A stretch of 64,000 nucleotides of DNA from Geosiphon pyriformis (taxonomy: Eukaryota; Glomeromycota; Glomeromycetes; Archaeosporales; Geosiphonaceae): contig JAAOMT010000708.1 in assembly GCA_016748015.1 (NCBI GenBank), forward strand, positions 75,440 to 139,439. The letters are read 5' to 3'. Below the pieces are notes generated by a model, which did not search any database, was not told where the DNA came from, and saw only the letters and a program-made list of their open reading frames with translations. This document shows positions 1 to 12,249 of this stretch, piece by piece. Every line of letters begins with the position of its first letter. Position 1 is the first letter of the stretch. Made by a program: the position numbers and the translations under genes.

Positions 1-362
1 TCTTTGGTTTTGTTGGCGCGTTCCCTAGTGTTTCCTGTGGATATTGGAAAATTTTTGTTGGCGTATTGCTCAATTTCTCGATGGATTTTGACAATAATTG
101 CGGCTATTACTGCTACTTCTTTTGTAGTGTATTGTGATAATTCTCTATACAATCCAAGTTTTGCGTCATGTGGTTCTTTTTCCTTTCCTATATGATAATT
201 TATTCTGGCGTTGATATAATAAGTGAGGGCAGATTCTGCTAGACAACACCCTTCTGGTAATCCAAGATCACTTTGATTTTGTGTGTAAATAGCACGGCAG
301 AATTCAAGAACAGTAAGATTAGGGGTTTTTGTCGCCACTTTTGTCTTTTCTTTTTTAACAAT
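1..362 (-). CDS. gag-like reading frame, partial, no start codon seen
   Basis: An open minus-strand frame of about 120 codons runs from about 362 to the window edge without a stop. The recognisable part begins near position 305 and reads as a helical, charged protein, with segments such as AESALTYYINARI and LYRELSQYTTKEV followed by EIEQYANKNFP. It sits where gag belongs, about 60 bases inside the 5' LTR and its primer-binding-like site. I recognise the general style of gag-type proteins from glomeromycete Ty3-like elements, but no CCHC knuckle or other diagnostic motif falls inside the window. No in-frame ATG is present upstream, so the start may be mutated, non-AUG or created by splicing. 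Confidence 0.5.
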   Translation of the reverse strand, partial: MVKKEKTKVATKTPNLTVLEFCRAIYTQNQSDLGLPEGCCLAESALTYYINARINYHIGKEKEPHDAKLGLYRELSQYTTKEVAVIAAIIVKIHREIEQYANKNFPISTGNTRERANKTK

Positions 363-420
363 GAATTATTGCTAATTATTATTTCCTTTTTGATTTTCTT
401 TCCTCGTAGGGTTCACCAAA

Positions 421-1286
421 TGTTACGGGATGGTTTTCTTGTTATATTTAATTGCTGATATCCTGCTTTAATTGCAATCAGTCTTTCATGAGTTCCTCAA
501 TTCTATTTGTGTAATAATGTCACTGTTACACTGAAGGCTTTTTTTTTACTGTTGTGATGTAAGTTATTTTTTAATTCTTGATTGTCGTGTGTGTTTATGT
601 ACTCCTTCTCAGAGGCTGAACTGAAATCTACCCACTGTCTGGGGTCTTCTCTGAGGCTATCCTTGCAATTGCCTGATGTGTTTCTCTAATCTAGAAACAC
701 AGAATGTTAATAGTCTTTAGTGCTTTTCTAATTCTCACAATAAAGCTTTTATCAATTAGTAACAACGTGAATAATTTTGATCAAGGATTATTCTTCCAAG
801 GGTTTCAGTTGATGAATGATAGTTTCATTCAATAAATAATACAAGTAAGTTTCTTAATACTTTGGGTTGTGATAGTTCAGTTTTAAATATTCTTTTTCAT
901 TTCTTTTTGATTTTAAAGGTTTCTTGGGATATTTAATTTGAAAGTATGATTTAAAGTGGAGTTTGTTGGATAAAATTGGATCTATTACTTGATAAGTTAT
1001 GATTTTTATTACTTGATTGATTATTTCCCAATATTAAAACTACTGTATATATACATGTTTGTAGTTCTACGAGAAAATACTTTCTTTTTGATATTTCAAC
1101 CTGGTGTTTGCTGCTATCACCAGTTGGTGTTGGCTGCTATTGTAAACTAGTGCTTGCCACTATCATGAGATGGTGTTTGCTACTATGTTAATCATTACCT
1201 TTCTAAGATTATTACTGTGCTATATTATGATTGAATAGTTTGTATTATTTTTATGATTCTTTTTTCTAAATTCTTAAACTGTAACA
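421..1286 (-). repeat. 5' long terminal repeat (866 bp) of the left Ty3-like element
   Basis: The boundaries are called from the perfect 6-base terminal inverted repeat TGTTAC at 421 and GTAACA ending at 1286, with a primer-binding-like TTTGGTGAACCC on the inner side. The length is close to the 768-852 bp LTRs of elements A and B, but I see no clear sequence similarity to them, so this is a different subfamily. A TATATATA run lies near 1045. The partner LTR is outside the window. Confidence 0.6.
1101..1188. repeat. Short tandem array, four imperfect units of about 22-26 bp
   Basis: Four head-to-tail diverged units resembling TGGTGTTTGCTGCTATCA lie inside the left LTR. The units differ by point changes and small indels. 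This looks like a minisatellite expansion within the U3-type region. Confidence 0.55.
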
Positions 1287-1917
1287 CCAAGTATAAGAAG
1301 TTGAATCATACGTCATTAAGCTGTGTTATAGGTGGGAAAGTTTCTCCTAGTAGTTCATTGTGTAGGATGTTTTTTGATGCAGATAAAAGCAGACTAGCTG
1401 CAATATACTCCAAACAATCTGCTCCAATTATTCATCCCATTTCTTTTGGTGGCCTTTCTTGAGTGAAGATTACAGGTAAGTCTTCCTTCCCCCTTCTCTT
1501 TGGCCGAGTTGTTTCAGTAAATGTTGGTTTCTCTTCAGAGATGAAGCCATCCCTACCAGTTACAACAGAAATCAATAATAGGTTTGCCACTCTTGAGCAC
1601 AGTCTTGCCAGCCTCGCAGAGCATGTTGATAAGCTGGCTAAAAAGTTGGAAACACCTGTACCAATGGTTTCCCAGCTTAGCCTTGGATGTTAGTCATTGG
1701 TGACCTCTTTATTACAGAATCAAGGGGCAGATATAGTGATAAATAAGGATTCAGGTGTGGTTACTAGTGGTGAAACTGTTGTAGAGGTGGTAGTTTTTGA
1801 CAATTCTGTTATTGAGAAAATAGAGGACACTTTAAAAAATCTTGCAATTATGGTTATGGGCCTTTCAACTAAAATGGATAATACCAATATGGTTCCTGTT
1901 GATCAACCTTCTCAATG
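1287..1917 (+). pseudogene. LINE copy 1 ORF1 remnant, C-terminal part
   Basis: The remnant starts at the last part of a CX2CX4HX4C knuckle, where the former second Cys codon is TAT and HTSLSC follows, as in copy 2. Next comes the block SAPIIHPISFGG, equivalent to SAPISHPLAF in copy 2 and VPISHPAVFGG in copy 3. The tail has two helical segments of the 'LEHSLASLAEHVDKLAKKL' type that recur in all copies. The Trp codon after the FGG block is TGA here, and a further stop splits the tail near 1690. In the family, ORF1 binds the element RNA in the particle; this remnant cannot. Confidence 0.7.
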
Positions 1918-1918
1918 A

Positions 1919-4900
1919 CCAGTTTTATGTGGAAGATTGCCACATGCAATGTTAAAAGTATGACAAATTTAGCAAAGCAGGAGAACATTATTAGGTGGCA
2001 TTTGGAATTCAGTAACATGGTTTCTGTTCTTACTAAGACTAAGTTAAAATTAAATATTGGGCCTTAGATAAAGAACAAGTTTGAAGGTGTTAGAATTTTC
2101 ACTTTTGGTCTGGAAGAGAGTTATCTTGGTGTGGGCGTGGCTATTGTAATGAGTAGCTTGTTGGCTCGAAATGTTTCAAAGATTGAGGAAGTTTTTGACC
2201 AGGTTGTTTTTGTTTGATTATTATTCAAGAATAAGTTTTCAGTGACGTTTTTGGGTTTGTATATTGGTGCTTTAGCCAAAAGAAAATTTGCTCAGGCTTT
2301 TGGTGTCAACTTGCTCATCTTCAAGGCTGTAAATACAAGCTTTTTTGTGGTGTTTTGTGGTAATTTCAATGAAGATGGGACTAAAAAGTGTGCCAGTTTC
2401 AAGAAGTGCTCAGACTTGGGTTTGGTCAATTTATTGGGTGGTTCTCCTTTGCACAAATCAAGTACTTGGAACAACTTGCAAGAGATCAACAAAGTTATTG
2501 ACTATATTTTTATTAGTGAAAATCTGGCCTTGGCTGTTGTTGGGCAAGAGGTTGCTTCAGTGTCTGGATTTTTTAATACCAATTATAATATGGTTGGTAT
2601 CTTATTAGGGTTAGGGGGCTTGGTAGATGTCTGTCTAAACAATGTTCATAGACAAGCTAATAAAGATCAATGGAAATTTGGGATCAAGAATGCAGATGTA
2701 GTTAAGTGGATGTATTTCAAGGAACTTTTTTCAGCTGCTTTGGTTTTGTTTTCAGATTTTTTTCTAGTTGCAAAAGATAATGGTAACTTGGATGGGATGT
2801 GAGAGGTTCTAAAAGATGCAATTTGTGTTTTAGCAAATGAAGTGTTTTCTAAACATTGGTTTTGTGAATTTAATAGCCCAAGAAACAAACAGTCTTCAAG
2901 ATTTTTCAGATTGGAATCTTTGGTAGCAAAAATTTTAAAGTGCCTGTGTTTAGGTCATGTGTTAGAGTTTGATTGCTTTGTACAAGTCTGGTTGACCTTA
3001 GACAATATTGAGACTTCTAAGTTTACTGTTATGATCCAAAATAATTTGAAATCAGATGTTTTGCATAGTCATTTGTCAAAGATTAAGAAAAAGTATCAAA
3101 AGTCCAAATACTATGAGATTGAACTTGCCAAAAGTGAATGCATTAGAGATGTGATTGATAAGTGTATGGAAAGTTTTAACTCAAATAAGGGTGGCATGAT
3201 TAGAAGCATCCTGGAATGATTATTTCATAAGATTGTTCTGGACTATTTGGTAATTGGAAATGAGCTGATTTTCAAACTGAAGGAGGTTAGATCCAGAGTT
3301 GATGAGATTATGGTGAACTGGACTCACAAAAAGAAGAAGTATTTTGTTTTACCTAGTGTATGAGCTCATTAATATGCTCCCTTAGCACATGTGGGTAATA
3401 ATGCTTTTTCAGAAGTAATGTGTAGTATTAGTTTGGGTAAATTGTCTTTAGTGGTTAGCGGATTGCCCAATGGCAAAGCCACTGGTCTTTCTGGCATATT
3501 TAATGAGTTGTGGAAGCATAGTGGTGATGATGTGATGGCTTGTCTTTTGGATTTATTGAACTCTTGTTTAAAAGCTGACAATGTTTCTGTTTCTTAGAAG
3601 AGGGCATGAGTATCTATGATTCTCAAGCCATATGACTGAGATGGGGTTCTAACAAACACCAAACCAATTGTGCTTATTAAGACAGCTAGGAAGATTTTGT
3701 CTAAGGTTTTATCAGATCATATCTTGTTTGTGTACAGCAAGTTTAGCGTTTTGCGTGGTGACAACTTCTCAGTCTTGAAAGGCATTTTAATTCAGTCTCC
3801 CATTTTTGCTGTTGGCTCAGTAGTCGAAAATGCTCTAGAAAAGAGTTGTGAAATTTGGTTGGTCTTACAGAATATGTGAAAAGCATATGATTCAGTCGGT
3901 TGGTATTATTTAAGGTCCAGTTTAGAGTAGATCAAAATGTGTAACAGGTTCATAAAATTCTTTGGCAATATTCATAATAACAGAGTCAATAGAATTATGA
4001 CCAACTTTGGTCTTTTAAATGGATATGTAGTTCATAATGAGTTGGACTAGAGTAAGATTTTTTCTTCATTTCTATAGAAGATTTTTTATGACTCTTTGTT
4101 GTGTGAGGTCAAAAGGCAAGAACATTTGTGTGAATATAGAATTATTTTGAATTTTGTTGTGAAATCTGGCAGGATTGAGTTTAGTGATGATAGATCTTCT
4201 TTCTTTGCAGCTGGTGTTTTTGTTAATGACACAATCTGAGTGGAGAATGGTTAGGCTTCAACACAGTACATTTTAAATATTGTGAGTGAGTTTTTTGAGC
4301 TTAATGACATTTCAATAAATAATGACAAGACTATGGCCATTTCCATTAATCTAAGAATGGCTAGTGCTTCCTTATTTATCAGTGGTAGGCCTATATCTAT
4401 AGCAAAAGATGATGAGTCTTATAGGTACCTGAATATTTTTTTGTTAACAGAAGATCTGTCCAAGCCGAGTCTTGCTAAAACTTACACAGATGTTAAATTT
4501 TTTTCAAATATGGTCTTCAGGAAGGCTATATCGGATAAACAGTTTTCTTATTTGGTTTCAGCAGTCCTCTAGCCTATTATCTGTTATCATATTCAGTTCA
4601 GTTTTGTTACCAAAAGTATGTGTCAAAGGTGGGATGTTATGGTCAAGAAGAGTCTTAGGTCCAAGGCTTTGTTGCCAAAGAACTTTTTTACTAAAGCTTT
4701 ATATCATCCATCTTTGTATAGTCTGAAGTCTTTTAAGCAAGTGCAGACTGAATTCAAAATTGTCTCAGTGGTTGGTTTTTCTAATGCATCTGGGATTCTT
4801 GGTCATTTGTTTGTGCACCATGTGTTGGATTTACAAATTTTGGGATGGGTGCCTCTTCATCCTCTGAACCATCTAGTCAAGCTAAGAGTGTGTTCCTTAA

Positions 4901-6595
4901 ATAACTTTCTGGCAGGTGTTGTAAGGATCTTCATTAATGCAAATGTTTCTTTGTTCAATTATATGCCCTGTGTATTTCATGGGCCCAATCATTTTCTGAT
5001 GTCTAGAATTCTTGGAGCTGTTGATTATTTTGATGTGGTGCATTTCTTAAAGTGATTTGGCATTGTCTTTGGAGATGTTCTAGTTACCAAGCATGATCAG
5101 ATTATGGATTGGAAGACTTTTTGGCATTGAAAGAGATTGAGTCCTAGGAATCCAGTGCCTTCATAGTTTATAAGAGCTTTTGTGCATGTAAATAACTATT
5201 TGGCAAGTTCTGGAGTGAGCAAAGCTGGTGTAGACTGCTCTGATTTTTTTGTTCGAATGATTACTTGTGTGTTTGTGAGTGTTTGCATGAAGTCTGAACT
5301 AAAGAGCTAAATGTGTATATTAATAGTTCATTGAGTGGTCTGGGTATGGGCAATGTGGCTTGTGGAACAGTGGCTTTTTTTTTTGAGATCAGTCTGAATG
5401 TAGGTGTGAGAGTTCAGGGTTTATTATCATCCACTTTAACTAAGCTATAGACAATTGTTTTGGCATTGAAGCGCATTCTTTTATCATGCTCTGTGGTGCT
5501 TCATTTGGATAGCCAAATGGCTTTGGATACTTGTGCACAGAAGAGTAAATTATGCCAATCCAACTTTCGTAATCATTGCTAGATAGAGAGACGTTATATT
5601 TATAACTTAATCAGATCAAAAAACATTTTGGTAAGATGAGTTAAGATGAAAGAGCATTCAGACATTGTAGACAATGATCATGCAGATGTTCTTGCTCATG
5701 CTGTGACACATTCTAATTTAGCTCTTTCAGTTGGTGTTTCTAATAGATTTCTTATGGCAAATGGTCTTGTCATTTCTAGTAATCCTTGACATTTTGTTCA
5801 TAACATATATCGTGCTATGAACCAGGTTTTATGGGAGGCTGGCTTGGAGCTAATGTTTTGGACAGTTCGGACATCTGGCGTGTTGACTAGAAGTGTACTG
5901 CCTCTGTTTGGTATTTAGACTCTCATATGTTACCAGATTTTACTAGTAGAAGATCAGCTGTATTGCATACTTATCTAATGAAGGCTGTGCATAGGAAGTT
6001 GCTGGTAGTTGTCTAAAAAAGACTGTATGACAAGTGCTATCTGAGTGTTTTGTGTTTAATGTGTGGGGAAATTGAATTCTCTGACCATGCTTTCATGTAC
6101 TCCACTAATCTGGTGGTGTATTCTGAAGTTATCTCCAGCCACATCAACTTGTAGAAGTTCTTAATGAGTGATCATCTCTTGGCTTTATCTTCAATGCTTC
6201 TTACTCTTGCAAAGACCTTGGATAGCAATGTGTATATTATGTTGTGCAAAGGTTTTGTTCTTGTTAATTGGATAAGAGAGGCTGTTGCTGTCTTTGGAAA
6301 TAGAAAGAGTGCTATTCCAATTGTCATTGATTTTGTTCATTATTTGACTAAGAGTCATTGTAGTAGAGCATAGTTGTTGAGATCTAAATTTAGGATTGAC
6401 ATAGAAAAAAGTGGTTTGGTTTGTGACACAGGTGAAATCTTTGCTCCTTTGCATGGTTTGTTTAGTCTGCTATCTAAAGATGTGGTTTACATACTTGGTA
6501 TAATTGAGTCTTTTGCTGTTAGTTTTGGTTTTAGAAATTGGTGTTTGTTTTTTTTGGGTTTGAATAATGGTGATAGAGTTTTTGTAAGTGTATAG
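1919..6595 (+). pseudogene. LINE copy 1 ORF2 remnant (endonuclease, RT, RNase H)
   Basis: The AP-type endonuclease comes first (about 1930-2600): the ATCNV start motif is present, but the catalytic GDFN has become GNFN near 2360 and the DTDHKAV motif has become NTNYNMV near 2575. The reverse transcriptase (about 3390-4560) retains the SPIFAVGSV and RELW-type blocks, but the FVDD box reads FVND near 4225 and the Trp after it is a stop. RNase H (about 5290-5720) and the C-terminal region, ending at 6595, are full of stops; a former CX2C reads CLMC near 6055. Dozens of stops, mostly TAG and TGA at former Trp, Gln and Arg codons, make this a dead copy. Confidence 0.8.
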
Positions 6596-6738
6596 TGCTG
6601 TCTTGATTGGCCTGAGTGGTTGATTACATGTAAAAAGCACATGAGTCATATTTAGTTTGATTTATCTTGTTTGTTTCTGTATATTAAATAGTGGTTAGAC
6701 TGCATTTGTTAAACTAGTTAAAAAAAAAAAAAAAAAAC

Positions 6739-8029
6739 AACATATTTATTTATTAAAAAATAAATTTTACTATTTTTATTGGAAAATAAAATATAAATCT
6801 TATTAAAAATAATATTATTGACAATATTAATTTTACAAATACTTAAAACTTTTAGCTATATAGAAAAACTTAAATAATATATAATATATTATAAAAAAAA
6901 TTAAACAAAAATATATTACAAAACTTAATACAGTATAACCAAATTAATTAATTTATAATAGTTGAATTAAAAAGTAAATACTAAAATAAGTGGCTAAATA
7001 TGATAAACTTTTTTGGTATATTTTACTAATAATTTTTTTAAAAATTTTTTTTACATAATATTATTTTTAAATAAAAAAAACAGTACCAAATTTTATTATA
7101 TTTTTATAATAAAAAAATATAAAATACAATTAAAATAAAATAATAAATAAATATATTATGTTTTATTATTTATAATATTTTTAAAAAATTCGAAAAAACA
7201 GAAATAAAAATAATTAGCTGCAAAAAAAATAAAAAATGTATTATAAACATTAAGACAATATTTTTATCAAAATTTTTTAATATTTTTAAGGACTTTAAAA
7301 ATAAAATTAGCAAAAAAAATATAAATATTTTTTTTAATATTATCTAAAAGTATTTAATTAATTATAAATATAAAAAAACTTGGTTTTAACAATTTTAATA
7401 TTTATTAATCTTAACAAAAAAAATTGTGTAAAGTAAACTTAAAAACATCTTAATAATAATTAGAAAAAACTGTTTTTTCAGATAAAACAGCTTTTTGTAT
7501 ATTTAAATACAGTAAAATATTAATATAAAAGTTAATAATCAATTTATACTTTACCAAAAAATTAAATAAAAATTATGTAGTTTTTATAAAAAAAAAATTT
7601 ATTTTATTTTATCTAAATAATATATATTAAGTTTTATGTAGAAATTATCTGTGAAAATTTATCTAAGATAAAAAAAATATTAAAAAATAATAATTAATAT
7701 AACAGTAATTATTAAATAATATTAACAACAAATATTATTTTATAATAACAGTAAATACAATAATATAATAATAGTAAATATTATAATATATTTTCTTATA
7801 TAATTATAAACATATTTATATATAATAGTTTTAATATTAAAAAAAAAATTTTTTATCTTTTATTCAATTATTTTTTAATTTTTACTTTTAAAATAAATAT
7901 TTAAAGAAATTATTAATTGAAAAAATTGAAAAATAAAATTAAAAACTAAATCATTATAATAAAAGTATTAGAAAATAAAATAAAAAACCAAATTTTTATA
8001 ATAAAAATATTAAAAATACTAATGAAATG
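6739..8029. other. Extremely AT-rich filler, no gene recognised
   Basis: This stretch is almost only A and T, with isolated G or C and short homopolymers. I see no reading frame of useful length, no terminal repeats and no similarity to the neighbouring elements. It may be a retroelement decayed beyond recognition, or simple AT-rich spacer. Confidence 0.5.
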
Positions 8030-8998
8030 ATAATTTTTGGTAATATTTGCCATTTTGTTCAAAACATTTTTAGAGCTGTTTATTATATATATTGAGAGGT
8101 TAAACCTAAGTCTAATGTTATTGATGCAAATATAAAAAAAATATATATTGAATTTGAACTATTTTAGTTTAGCATTATTATTCACATATGGCAGTTGGTT
8201 TTATAAATAAGTCTACTGCTGATTTGCACTTGTATTTTATAAAAACTTTACATCATCATTTACTGGTTACTATTTGAAAATATTTGTATGATAAAAAATA
8301 TCTTAGTGTATTGTGTCTTTATTGTGAAAAGATGAAAACCTTCAACTACTTCTTTGTATATTTATTAGACTCTAATATTTATAAAAGCTTACTTGAATCA
8401 TGTTTGGTTCAGTAAGGTGCCATATTGAATTTGAGTTTGCCATCATCTTATATTTTGTAAATACTCTCTTTGTGTGCTTCCAACAATGCCATATATATTG
8501 CTTTGTATAAAAGTATTGTGTTTAAGAAATGGTGTTTGCAGACTGTGTTCTCTTTTGATAGTATTAAAGTTATCAATAGTAAGATAGTCAATTTGGTGTG
8601 AAGTTTAAGAATAAGTTACCAAATTAAGGTATAGATAGTTAGAGCTAAGTATAAAACAATTATAAAAAAAAAGACTTGGTCACATACAATAGTTCAGTGT
8701 TTCTTAAGGCTCATGGTCTATTAACTTTGCTCTCTAATAGTGTTATTAATTTGTTTGGAATTATAGAAACACATGGTGTTTGTTTTGGTTTCTGGAGATT
8801 TTGCAGTTTTTTTTTGATACTAATAATACAGTAACTGTTAAAATAGATTTATAATATTGCTTTGATTAGCTTAAATAACTGGTTACATATAGAAAATACA
8901 TGATTTGTACCTAGTTTAGATTATTTAATTTAATATATTGTGCTAGGTGGCTTTTGAGTCTTACTTGTTAAATGTTAATAATAATAAAAAAAGTATTA
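8030..8998 (+). mobile_element. LINE 3' fragment (5'-truncated copy)
   Basis: Sequence from about 8030 matches the region just after RNase H in copy 2 (about 20435), with the same order of words such as GGTAATNTTNG and CATTTTGTTCA. It continues through the terminal zinc-knuckle region (CLYCEKMKTFNYF-like near 8300, His changed to Tyr) to the shared 3' UTR and a TAATAATAATAAAAAAA tail near 8985. It lacks endonuclease, reverse transcriptase and RNase H, as expected from incomplete target-primed reverse transcription. It carries many stops and deletions. Confidence 0.75.
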
Positions 8999-10106
8999 GA
9001 AAATTCACTTATATTATTTTTTAAATAAAATTATTATTTATTAATTAAATTTTTTAGAAAAATAATTTTTAATCAAGATTATTTATATTATTATTAATTA
9101 ATAAAAGCTTTATTATTAAAATTAAGAAAAAATGTTAAAAACTATTAATATTTTGTATTTTTAGATTAAAAAAACATTTTAGATAATTATAAAAATAGTT
9201 TCAAAAAATTCTACTAATAATAAATAAAAATTAAATTAGTTTTTTAAAAAAAGTACATAAATATACACAATAATTAAAATTTGAAAAATAATTTATATTG
9301 TAATATTAACAGAAAAGTTTTTAACATTATATTATTATTAATATACAAATAAAATTAAAAAACTTATAAAAAATTAATTATAATTAAAATAAAAATATTA
9401 ATAATTAATATATTAAAAAATATTTTTATAATATTATATAATAAGAGATCTTTAAAAATATTTTTCAATTATTTAAAACTTGTAATTATTATTATATTGA
9501 TTTACTATAACAGTTTTTTCAAAGTTTTTGGGTTATTTTATTGAATTTTGAGAGTTTTTTTTAAACAAAAATAAAAAAACTTATGTTTGAATAATTTAAA
9601 ACAGTTTAAATATTTTTAAAAAATTAGTAATATATTTGTTTTATCTTAAACTATGAATTTTTTGATTTAAAATTTCAAATTCAAAAAAAGTCAATTAAAA
9701 ATAACTAAAAAAATTAATTAATTAATATAATTATTTTTGGTTTAAAATTTTTTTTATAATAGACTTAATAAAATAATTTTAGGTTTTTTATATTAAAAAA
9801 ATAATTGTTTATATAATAATAAATAAATTAAAGATTTAATAATCTTATAAAAAGTATTATTTTTATGTTAATCAAATAATATACTAATAGACAAAAAAAA
9901 TAGTATTATATAATAATAAAATAATTAAAAAATAATATAACTTTAATAAATGAATTAAATTAATAAAATTTAATAAATAAGATTAGTTTCATAAATATTT
10001 TAGTTACTATTTTTTTCAAAAAATAACAAAAAAATTTAAAAGTAAAAAAATAATTTTTATTATTAATAAAAAATAATACATTAATATAATTTTATGTTTT
10101 ATGTTA
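8999..10106. other. Extremely AT-rich filler, no gene recognised
   Basis: Very low-complexity A/T sequence between the LINE fragment and the LTR of element A. No frames, terminal repeats or RNA gene were recognised. Confidence 0.5.
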
Positions 10107-10110
10107 ATAC

Positions 10111-10912
10111 TATTATAAGTGATTATTTGAGGTATTAGAACAAATAACAAACTTGTAACTTGGTGCTTAATAACTGGAAATATTGGTAATTTCTGAAGGT
10201 TTTGGAGTCTAAAGATTTTGGTTAAGTCATTTGTATAATAGACAGAGATTTAATTGATGGTTTCTTTTGTGAATTTTTTTCTTTAGTGTGATAGCCAGTT
10301 TATTTTAATAGTTATGCCTTTCTGGTAATCTATCTTTAAATTTTTACTCTTGTTTCCAGGTTTTTTACCAGGCTATTTTTGATATTAAATACTCAACACT
10401 TAATTTTTTTAATTAATTAGTAAACAACAAAAAATAAAACAAAATAAAATAAAATAAAAGAAAATAAAAAATTAGTATCTTGTTAATAGTCATAATCAAG
10501 AGTTATTAATCCAATGTAATTAAATATTAAATTTTATCAACATAAAGTATTGATAGTATAGAATAAATTAATATTTCTTTAATCAAATAATAATAACATA
10601 AATTCAATGATAATAGATAATTTTATTAATATGAGAATAATTCTACTTTAAGTTATAGAAAACTATTTTTTGAAGGAAAGAGTATTATTCTAAATTAATT
10701 TGAACTCTATTGAATTCTTTTGGAATTATTTTTTCTGCTTTTAATACTTTTGTTATATATACATAATTATGTTATATGAGATTTCTGAAAATTTTGCAAT
10801 TCTTTAAGAAAAATTTTGGAATTCTGAAATTCTAAAATTTTTTCTTTTACTATACTTATTTCTAATTGGTTATTTTATCTATTATTATAATTCCTAATTT
10901 CTATAAATAACA
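10111..10912 (-). repeat. 3' LTR of element A (802 bp)
   Basis: Aligns by eye with 13555-14322, 22624-23391 and 38045-38896 along its length, for example the block around ACAAATAACAAAC near 10140, the ATTAGTAAACAACAAA block near 10420 and the TATATATACATAATT block near 10755. It ends at the purine tract on the interior side. Confidence 0.8.
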
Positions 10913-10929
10913 TTATTTCCTTTTATTAA

Positions 10930-12050
10930 TATTAAGCTCTGTCAAGATTTTTTAAATCTTCTTAATCTATATTGGTATATGTAAAGTTTTAATTTAATAG
11001 CAGTTTTTTTAGAATATCTAAGGTCAAATTCTGTATTAGTATTATGCATGTATTTTGGCATGATATTTTTATTATTATTGCTGAATCATTTAAGTTTCTG
11101 CTTTTTTGAAAGATTTGGAAGTATAATATATTGTTTGGGATTGTAATCAGAGTTTAAATTATTATTGTTATTGTTGTTATAGTAAATAGTATTGAAACTA
11201 TTGTTGTTGTCATTATCAGAATTTGAATTGTAATTGAATTTTAACTCTGATTTCAAAGTGTATTTATTGATTGGTTTTTTTTCTTTGAGAATTGAATAGA
11301 TTATGTGTAGCAGCAGATTGTGAATAAGATTACAATTATCACAATATTCAAAATCACTGAAAATTAGACAATGTTTACAAAGTTTAGTAGTTAATTATTC
11401 TAAATACTGCTCTTGTTTTTCTTGAGTAGATGTTAGATTTTAGTAGTAAAGTGGTTTTTTTTTGGTTCTGATGAGTATAAAACATGCTAACTATTATTTG
11501 TTTTTTTTGTAAAGATAATGGTTTGTGGTTTGTCTTCTTTTTTTTTTTTCTTTTGTTGTCTCAAAAGAATATTAGTGGCAATTTGTTGTGCTTGTTTTCA
11601 GTCTACAAAATTTAATAAGCTTTTTAAGTAGGTTTTTCTTTTTTTTTTAAACTCAATTAGTGGTAATTGGATGATAATATTTGGTTTAAAATGGTCACAA
11701 ATAGCAGATACCTAAGTTTGCTGATCATTTTGACTGAGCTGTAGCTCTTGAATATTCCAGTCAAGCATGATATTGGTCTTAAACAGCCAGTTATTATCAA
11801 TAAGAGCTTGGTACTACATGATTTTTATAATAAGAATCTTGATAGGTGTGATAATACCATTGACTTCAAAAAAAAAGTTGTCAATTTTGTTAATAGGAGT
11901 TTTTGTCATTTTATCAGCTGTAATAATTTTAATACTAATAGCATGATCAACTTGGCAATCTAATTGGTTCATAAGTTGTTGTGTAATAATACTGTCTGCT
12001 AATTCACTATTAAGAATTAGCTTAATAGATTGGCCATTAACTTTGGTATT
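10930..12050 (-). pseudogene. Element A: protease and truncated dUTPase-leading region
   Basis: On the minus strand a retropepsin-like region starts near 12045. The active-site motif, LDSG in the inferred ancestor, reads LNSE at about 12005-12020, and is followed by ITQQLMNQLDCQVDH. Further on come FEVNGIITPIKI and YQALIDNNWLFKTN, typical of Ty3-group proteases, ending near 11640. Downstream an LCKHC...EYCDNCNLIHN double CXXC unit lies near 11330-11390, followed by an Asn-rich stretch and EFDLRY, which matches the first dUTPase motif region (near 11030). The coding part then meets the 3' LTR. Compared with element B the rest of pol is missing. Stops occur in the protease, for example at the codon before YQAL. 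Confidence 0.65.
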
Positions 12051-12249
12051 AATATATATGGCTGTAATTAGTTTAGTGTTAAGAGCAGCTTTACTAAATA
12101 GAGATGTTATGACTAATTCTTCTAATTTAAAAAGAAAAATGGCTGCAAATGACTCATTTTTAGTAACTATTGCTAGTAAAATATTCTTAGTAAGTAGTGT
12201 TGAGTTGGTTTTTAAGTTGTTAAATAAGTTGTTTTCTGGAGTAACTAAA

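Larger units (their letters stand above)
1..1286 (-). mobile_element. Ty3-like LTR retrotransposon, 5' end only (rest lies beyond the left edge)
   Basis: Read on the minus strand this is the start of an LTR retrotransposon: a 5' LTR (1286 to 421), a primer-binding-site-like stretch starting TTTGGTGAACCC directly after the LTR, a short leader, and a gag-like reading frame that runs off the window. The LTR ends form the 6-base inverted repeat TGTTAC/GTAACA, the same kind of terminus seen in elements A and B further right. The outer LTR edge abuts LINE sequence at 1287 in the middle of that LINE's zinc-knuckle codons. I infer that this element inserted into LINE copy 1 and that the missing LINE 5' part lies left of the window. 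Confidence 0.65.
1287..6738 (+). mobile_element. LINE copy 1, heavily mutated, ends in an 18-base A run
   Basis: A non-LTR retrotransposon in plus orientation. It contains the C-terminal part of ORF1 from the middle of the zinc knuckle, then all of ORF2 (endonuclease, reverse transcriptase, RNase H, terminal zinc-knuckle region), a 3' UTR and a poly(A) tail at about 6721-6738. The 3' UTR has the block common to all copies here, with a WGGYTGGTCACATGTA-like core. Stop codons and frameshifts break every domain. The left border at 1287 coincides with the edge of the Ty3-like LTR, so the copy was probably interrupted rather than truncated during insertion. CpG is scarce compared with copies 2 and 3. 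Confidence 0.85.

Noticed and set aside
6739-10106. Possible mitochondrial or plasmid-derived AT-rich DNA
   Set aside because: No mitochondrial gene or RNA was recognised, and the stretch is bounded by decayed nuclear retroelements.
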